Of a DNA stretch of 8,354 nt, positions 5,400 through 8,354 are shown piece after piece. The notes under the pieces are model-generated. The model had not been told where the DNA came from and searched no databases. It saw only the letters and a program-made list of their open reading frames with translations. The DNA lies in contig QWOR01000146.1 in the NCBI GenBank assembly GCA_003669575.1, forward strand, positions 1 through 8,354, written 5' to 3'. Source of the DNA: Planctomycetota bacterium. GTDB taxonomy: Bacteria; Planctomycetota; Planctomycetia; Planctomycetales; Planctomycetaceae. Position 1 is the stretch's first letter. Every line of letters begins with the position of its first letter. Both the position numbers and the translations under genes were made by a program.

Positions 5400-5852
5400 A
5401 TGAATCAGTGTCTTCGTTTCCCCCTGAGTTCACTGCTTATACTATTCGCTCTGATTTGCTGTGGCTGCGACCAAGATCGCACTCCAGAATTGGGATACGT
5501 GAAGGGCAAAGTCACGATAAATGGCAAGCCCTTGGCGGGGGCAGACATCGAAGCCAGACCGATTCGAGGACGACCGGCTTACGGCATCATTCAGCCCGAT
5601 GGCTCGTTTGAGATCATGTACAAAAAAAACATTCCCGGGACACTCTTGGGAAAAAACCACTTTTCTCCCGTCTGGCCAACGAGCGTTCGCGGGCCAAGCT
5701 TTCCTGATGAATATCTCAACATTGAGTTCAATGTAAAGCCGGGTGAGAATACATTTGTACTGGAAATGAAGTCCGATTCGCAGACTTGGGTCGACTTCGA
5801 GCCAATAGCCATTTCAGGCAATTCGACTATTACTCCAGTTGACCAACCCTAA
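5400..5852 (+). CDS. Small lipoprotein with carboxypeptidase-regulatory-like domain (paralogue 2)
   Basis: This 150-residue lipoprotein is a paralogue of the preceding one. The beta domain matches position for position: PELGYVKGKVTINGKPLAG (29-47) and GRPAYG (57-62), then KPGENT and MKSD near the C-terminus in both. The signal peptide is MNQCLRF followed by a hydrophobic run, and ends CCGC with Cys23 as the lipidated residue. The -3 position is Cys instead of the usual Leu, Val or Ile. Residues +2 and +3 are Asp-Gln, the combination that keeps lipoproteins in the inner membrane in E. coli, whereas paralogue 1 has Gly at +2. The ATG is chosen because it directly precedes the signal peptide. 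A run of six G residues stands about 4 bases before it, a poor binding site. The gene ends overlapping the stop codon of the convergent enolase gene. Function unknown. Confidence 0.87.
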   Translation: MNQCLRFPLSSLLILFALICCGCDQDRTPELGYVKGKVTINGKPLAGADIEARPIRGRPAYGIIQPDGSFEIMYKKNIPGTLLGKNHFSPVWPTSVRGPSFPDEYLNIEFNVKPGENTFVLEMKSDSQTWVDFEPIAISGNSTITPVDQP

Positions 5853-6973
5853 TGACCTGCCGCTAAATGCGTTTCCAGCTGGTGCACCACTTCAATCCCC
5901 AACCCCGCCCCCTCCGGTATCCGCACACAGGCCGGTTCAGTCATCAGCGGCGTTTCGATCGACCGTTCAGTGTGGAAAAACGCCCCAATGATGTCGGCGG
6001 CGTAGCGTTCGACGCAGATGTTCGGGATCGCGGCACACGCATGGGCCATGGTGGCTGAGCCGATATCCCACTCCATGTTGCTGCCGATGGCGCAGTGCAC
6101 GCCAGCTGCTTCCGCCAGTGAGGCGATCGCCAGCGTATTGAGCAGCCCGCCGTTCTTGCCCGGATAGACACTGATGATGTCGGCCGCTCGCAGCTGGATA
6201 CAGCGCAGGGCATCCTGCACGGTGAAAACCGATTCGTCCGCCATGATGGGCAACCGGATGTTTCGCCGCACCTCGGCCAACCCCTCCAGGTCGAGGCGAT
6301 GGACCGGCTGTTCCACGAAGAGGACACCATATTCTTCCAGATACGGTGCGGCTCGAATCGCCTCGTTGACTGACCACCCGCCGTTCGCATCGACTGTGAT
6401 CCGGACCTCTGATCCGACCGCTTCACGCACCAGTCGCAGCCGCTCAATGTCATAGGACAGCGGGTCATGTCCGACCTTCAGCTTGATCGTCTGGAAACCC
6501 TCATGAACCATTCGCCTCGCCGCGTCAGCAGACTCCGCGGGCCCGACCGGCATGACGGGGAATCGCAGCGGCAGCTGTCCCTCACGCACAGCTCCCCCGA
6601 GCAGCTGATAGACCGGCGTATTGAGTGATTTCCCAAGGATGTCGAACAGGGCCATCTCCAACCCCGCCTTGGCGAATGGATTGGCAAACGTCTTCGATAG
6701 CCGATCCATACAATGCCGAATCCTACGGGGGTCCTCGCCGATCAGACGCGGGCTCAGGTGCGTATCGATCAGCGCCTTGGCCCCCAGGCTGGTCTCACCG
6801 CTCCAGTCAGGGGAAGCTGTGACTTCGCCGCCCCCTTCGATCCCGCAGTCGGTGTGGACAAAGATCAGCAGCAGTCGCGATTGAAATCGGAACCCCTTGG
6901 CGTCCTTGACCTGCCCAACCCGGCGATCAATGGGGACGGTGACGGGAAGTGTTTCAATCTGGGTGATCTTCAT
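5849..6973 (-). CDS. Mandelate racemase / muconate lactonizing enzyme family protein (MLE subgroup)
   Basis: This 374-residue enolase-superfamily enzyme takes a proton from the carbon next to a carboxylate, using a bound divalent metal and two lysines. It has the N-terminal capping domain (about 1-125) followed by the beta/alpha barrel. Barrel residues fall where the muconate-cycloisomerase subgroup has them: KLK with Lys164 and Lys166, metal ligands Asp195 (in DANGG), Glu221 (in EQP) and Asp246 (in ADES), and the second catalytic lysine Lys273 in YPGKNGG. Glu301 lies in the last-strand motif SNMEWD. All catalytic residues are present, so it should be active. Members include cycloisomerases, dipeptide epimerases, N-acylamino-acid racemases and proline-derivative epimerases; substrate is not predictable here. 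It lies 13 bases after the creatininase-family gene with AGGA eight bases before its ATG, so it is very probably the last gene of that operon. Confidence 0.93.
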   Translation of the reverse strand: MKITQIETLPVTVPIDRRVGQVKDAKGFRFQSRLLLIFVHTDCGIEGGGEVTASPDWSGETSLGAKALIDTHLSPRLIGEDPRRIRHCMDRLSKTFANPFAKAGLEMALFDILGKSLNTPVYQLLGGAVREGQLPLRFPVMPVGPAESADAARRMVHEGFQTIKLKVGHDPLSYDIERLRLVREAVGSEVRITVDANGGWSVNEAIRAAPYLEEYGVLFVEQPVHRLDLEGLAEVRRNIRLPIMADESVFTVQDALRCIQLRAADIISVYPGKNGGLLNTLAIASLAEAAGVHCAIGSNMEWDIGSATMAHACAAIPNICVERYAADIIGAFFHTERSIETPLMTEPACVRIPEGAGLGIEVVHQLETHLAAGH

Positions 6974-6986
6974 GGGGCTGATCCTG

Positions 6987-7766
6987 TCACGGAGTCTGCA
7001 CAGTGGCCTGCTGATGGAATTCGATCATGGCACGGGCCAGGGTGTCTACTGTGCCATTCAGCCAAGTCTGCCCGAGCTCGGATTTCGCCCGGTCGGGACT
7101 GTCGGTGTATCCATCGATTTTCTGCCAGGCTCCGTGGTGTTCCGCCCGATAGGGACGGACGAAGCCTCGTGGGTCGGTCGAAGTCGCTTCGTCTCGGTGC
7201 GGGAGCGGATGGTGAACCAGTTCGGGCCGCAGTGCCAGGATGTTCGACGTCTCAAACTTTCCCGCGTGGCCCGGCAACCGACAGTCGATGTGAGCATCCA
7301 GCTTCACCAGCACGTCCCACGCCACGGTCCAGTACGAAGCAGCCGCGATGCTCACCGGATGCAACAAAGCCAGATCGCGAGCGACAAGTTGCAGCAGCTC
7401 ATGATTTCCACCGTGCCCGTTGACGAGGAACACCCGGCGAAACCCGCATTGAATCAACGACTCCGTCAGATCGTACACGACGCGGTAGTAGGTCTCACTG
7501 CCGATCGACATTGTCCCGCCAAACGGGATGTGGTGGTGCGAGGACCCAAACGGCAGTGACGGAGCCACCACCACAGGAATCGACACTGCAGCCTGCGCAG
7601 CGGCCCGACGCGTGAGTGACTCGACGGTCAGCGTATCTGTCCCCACGGGCAGATGTGGCCCGTGCTGCTCTGTCGCCCCCAGCGGCCAGACCAGCAACCC
7701 TCCCGCAGATGCGGCAGCATTCGCCTCGTCGCGAGTCATCTCTTCCAGGAGCAAATGAGCAGCCAT
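6987..7766 (-). CDS. Creatininase family metal-dependent amidohydrolase
   Basis: This 259-residue protein is of the creatininase / creatinine amidohydrolase family, two-metal enzymes that open cyclic amides or cleave small amides and formamides. Family motifs are complete: WPLGATEQHGPHLPVGTD (27-44) supplies Glu33, His35 and Asp44 as metal ligands. NGHGGN (116-121) supplies His118, and HAGKFET (167-173) supplies Glu172, the ligand position used by members with NGHGGN. Length is standard. There is no signal peptide, so it is likely cytoplasmic. The ATG at 7764-7766 has AAAGG seven bases upstream and sits 17 bases after the stop of the dimethylformamidase-like gene, so the two are probably co-transcribed. 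True creatininase activity is not implied; the family also includes mycofactocin MftE and deformylase-type members. Substrate unknown. Confidence 0.92.
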   Translation of the reverse strand: MAAHLLLEEMTRDEANAAASAGGLLVWPLGATEQHGPHLPVGTDTLTVESLTRRAAAQAAVSIPVVVAPSLPFGSSHHHIPFGGTMSIGSETYYRVVYDLTESLIQCGFRRVFLVNGHGGNHELLQLVARDLALLHPVSIAAASYWTVAWDVLVKLDAHIDCRLPGHAGKFETSNILALRPELVHHPLPHRDEATSTDPRGFVRPYRAEHHGAWQKIDGYTDSPDRAKSELGQTWLNGTVDTLARAMIEFHQQATVQTP

Positions 7767-7783
7767 CGTCCGACCTTTGTGAT

Positions 7784-8354
7784 TTACTTCGCGGGCTTCG
7801 TCGACTCGGTCAGAAAGCGTTTCAGGACGTTCGACGTGATCCGTGAAACTCCGTCATCGACCAGCAGGCACGGCACCCAGGTAATCGAACCCACCGAGAA
7901 GACTGCCCCTCCGCTCGCCGTCTCGTAACTGACAATCTCGGCCCCCCCCTCATCGCGGTTCATGCCCTTGGCCAGCAGTTCAGTCCCCGGCGGAGAGTGA
8001 GGGCTGCGTTTGTCGGTCTCATGCCCCGAGGCCCCGCCGGGAATGCGTTCCTGCAGGCTGTTCTCCCCGAAGATATCCCCGTTCTTGAGCCCTGTCTCGG
8101 CAAACGCCCAGTGGTCGTCCTTGATAACGCGGTACGGAGCAGCCGTCATGATCCCGGTGTCGGTACAGACCACTCCCAGCAGATTGGCCTCCGACTCCAG
8201 CGTGCGAGCCATGCGGCTGTCACAGTAAAAGTCGGGGTTGTCCGGGTGCGGCATTCCCAACTCGCCTCCGAGTGTCGGAGCCAGATGCGTTTTGAACCGC
8301 AACTGGTCTTCTCCAATGAACTCGACTTCGCAGTTGAGTCCGTTTCCTCCGAGA
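7784..8354 (-). CDS. N,N-dimethylformamidase large-subunit-like protein (partial, N-terminus outside window)
   Basis: The visible 189 residues are the C-terminal part of a longer protein whose start lies beyond the right edge. Recognisable family-like stretches are LGGELGMPHPDNPDFYCDSR (28-47 of the visible part), ESEANLLGVVCTDTG, GGASGHETDKRSP (106-118) and the end segment GGAVFSVGSI (148-157) leading to a final helix. This pattern resembles the C-terminal region of the N,N-dimethylformamidase beta (large) subunit family found widely in planctomycetes and other soil or water bacteria. The founding member hydrolyses dimethylformamide with an iron centre, but the iron-binding residues cannot be placed in this fragment. 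It is the first visible gene of the leftward operon with the creatininase-family and enolase genes. The family call rests on pattern memory without alignment; the frame itself is certainly coding, because it continues open to the edge and the spacing to the next gene is tight. Confidence 0.68.
   Translation of the reverse strand, partial: LGGNGLNCEVEFIGEDQLRFKTHLAPTLGGELGMPHPDNPDFYCDSRMARTLESEANLLGVVCTDTGIMTAAPYRVIKDDHWAFAETGLKNGDIFGENSLQERIPGGASGHETDKRSPHSPPGTELLAKGMNRDEGGAEIVSYETASGGAVFSVGSITWVPCLLVDDGVSRITSNVLKRFLTESTKPAK

Noticed and set aside
6713..7559. Two long plus-strand frames (236 and 220 codons) opposite the enolase and creatininase-family genes
   Set aside because: Both are antisense to genes with complete catalytic motifs and show no family features.
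1..8354. CRISPR array, tRNA, rRNA, insertion sequence or prophage
   Set aside because: No regularly spaced repeats, no tRNA-like cloverleaf or rRNA sequence noticed, and no transposase, integrase or terminal inverted repeats were found by reading both strands.

Overview
The window looks like chromosomal DNA of a planctomycete. The strongest evidence is a DUF1559 pseudopilin-like protein with a class III prepilin signal at its N-terminus and an H-X9-DG motif near its C-terminus. It is followed by two small lipoproteins of the planctomycete carboxypeptidase-regulatory-like type. The flanking metabolic genes (Gfo/Idh/MocA oxidoreductase, creatininase-family hydrolase, dimethylformamidase-like protein) also fit that phylum. 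The species cannot be told from the sequence.

Layout, left to right. (1) Positions 1-916, minus strand: the N-terminal 305 residues of the ribosome-assembly GTPase Obg; its 3' end lies outside the window. (2) Positions 917-1198: a divergent intergenic region with one promoter candidate facing each way. (3) Positions 1199-2395, plus strand: a complete Gfo/Idh/MocA oxidoreductase, closed by a very strong intrinsic terminator at 2426-2458. (4) Positions 2459-3324: about 870 bases with no convincing gene. This stretch is more AT-rich than the flanks. It holds a two-way terminator-like hairpin, a promoter candidate, a doubtful 124-codon reading frame, and a cluster of inverted repeats just before the pilin-like gene. 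The largest repeat is an 18-bp two-part stem whose loop reads ACCTCC, an anti-Shine-Dalgarno sequence. (5) Positions 3325-4410, plus: the DUF1559 protein, followed by two hairpins. (6) Positions 4763-5200 and 5400-5852, plus: two paralogous lipoproteins separated by a strong terminator. (7) Positions 5849-8354, minus: a tightly packed run transcribed leftward, dimethylformamidase-like protein (5' end cut) -> creatininase-family hydrolase -> muconate-cycloisomerase-like enolase. Gaps are 17 and 13 bases, so this is very probably one operon. Its last gene overlaps the second lipoprotein tail to tail by 4 bases.

Two functional units stand out. The central unit (pilin-like protein plus two lipoproteins) is predicted to be entirely exported: one protein through the prepilin peptidase route and two anchored by lipid. 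Each of these genes is followed by, or preceded by, its own RNA structure, which suggests separate control. The right-hand unit joins two amide/lactam-hydrolase-type families with an enolase-superfamily isomerase, pointing to catabolism of an amide- or lactam-containing small molecule whose identity the sequence does not reveal. The most unusual signal is the structured leader of the pilin-like gene.
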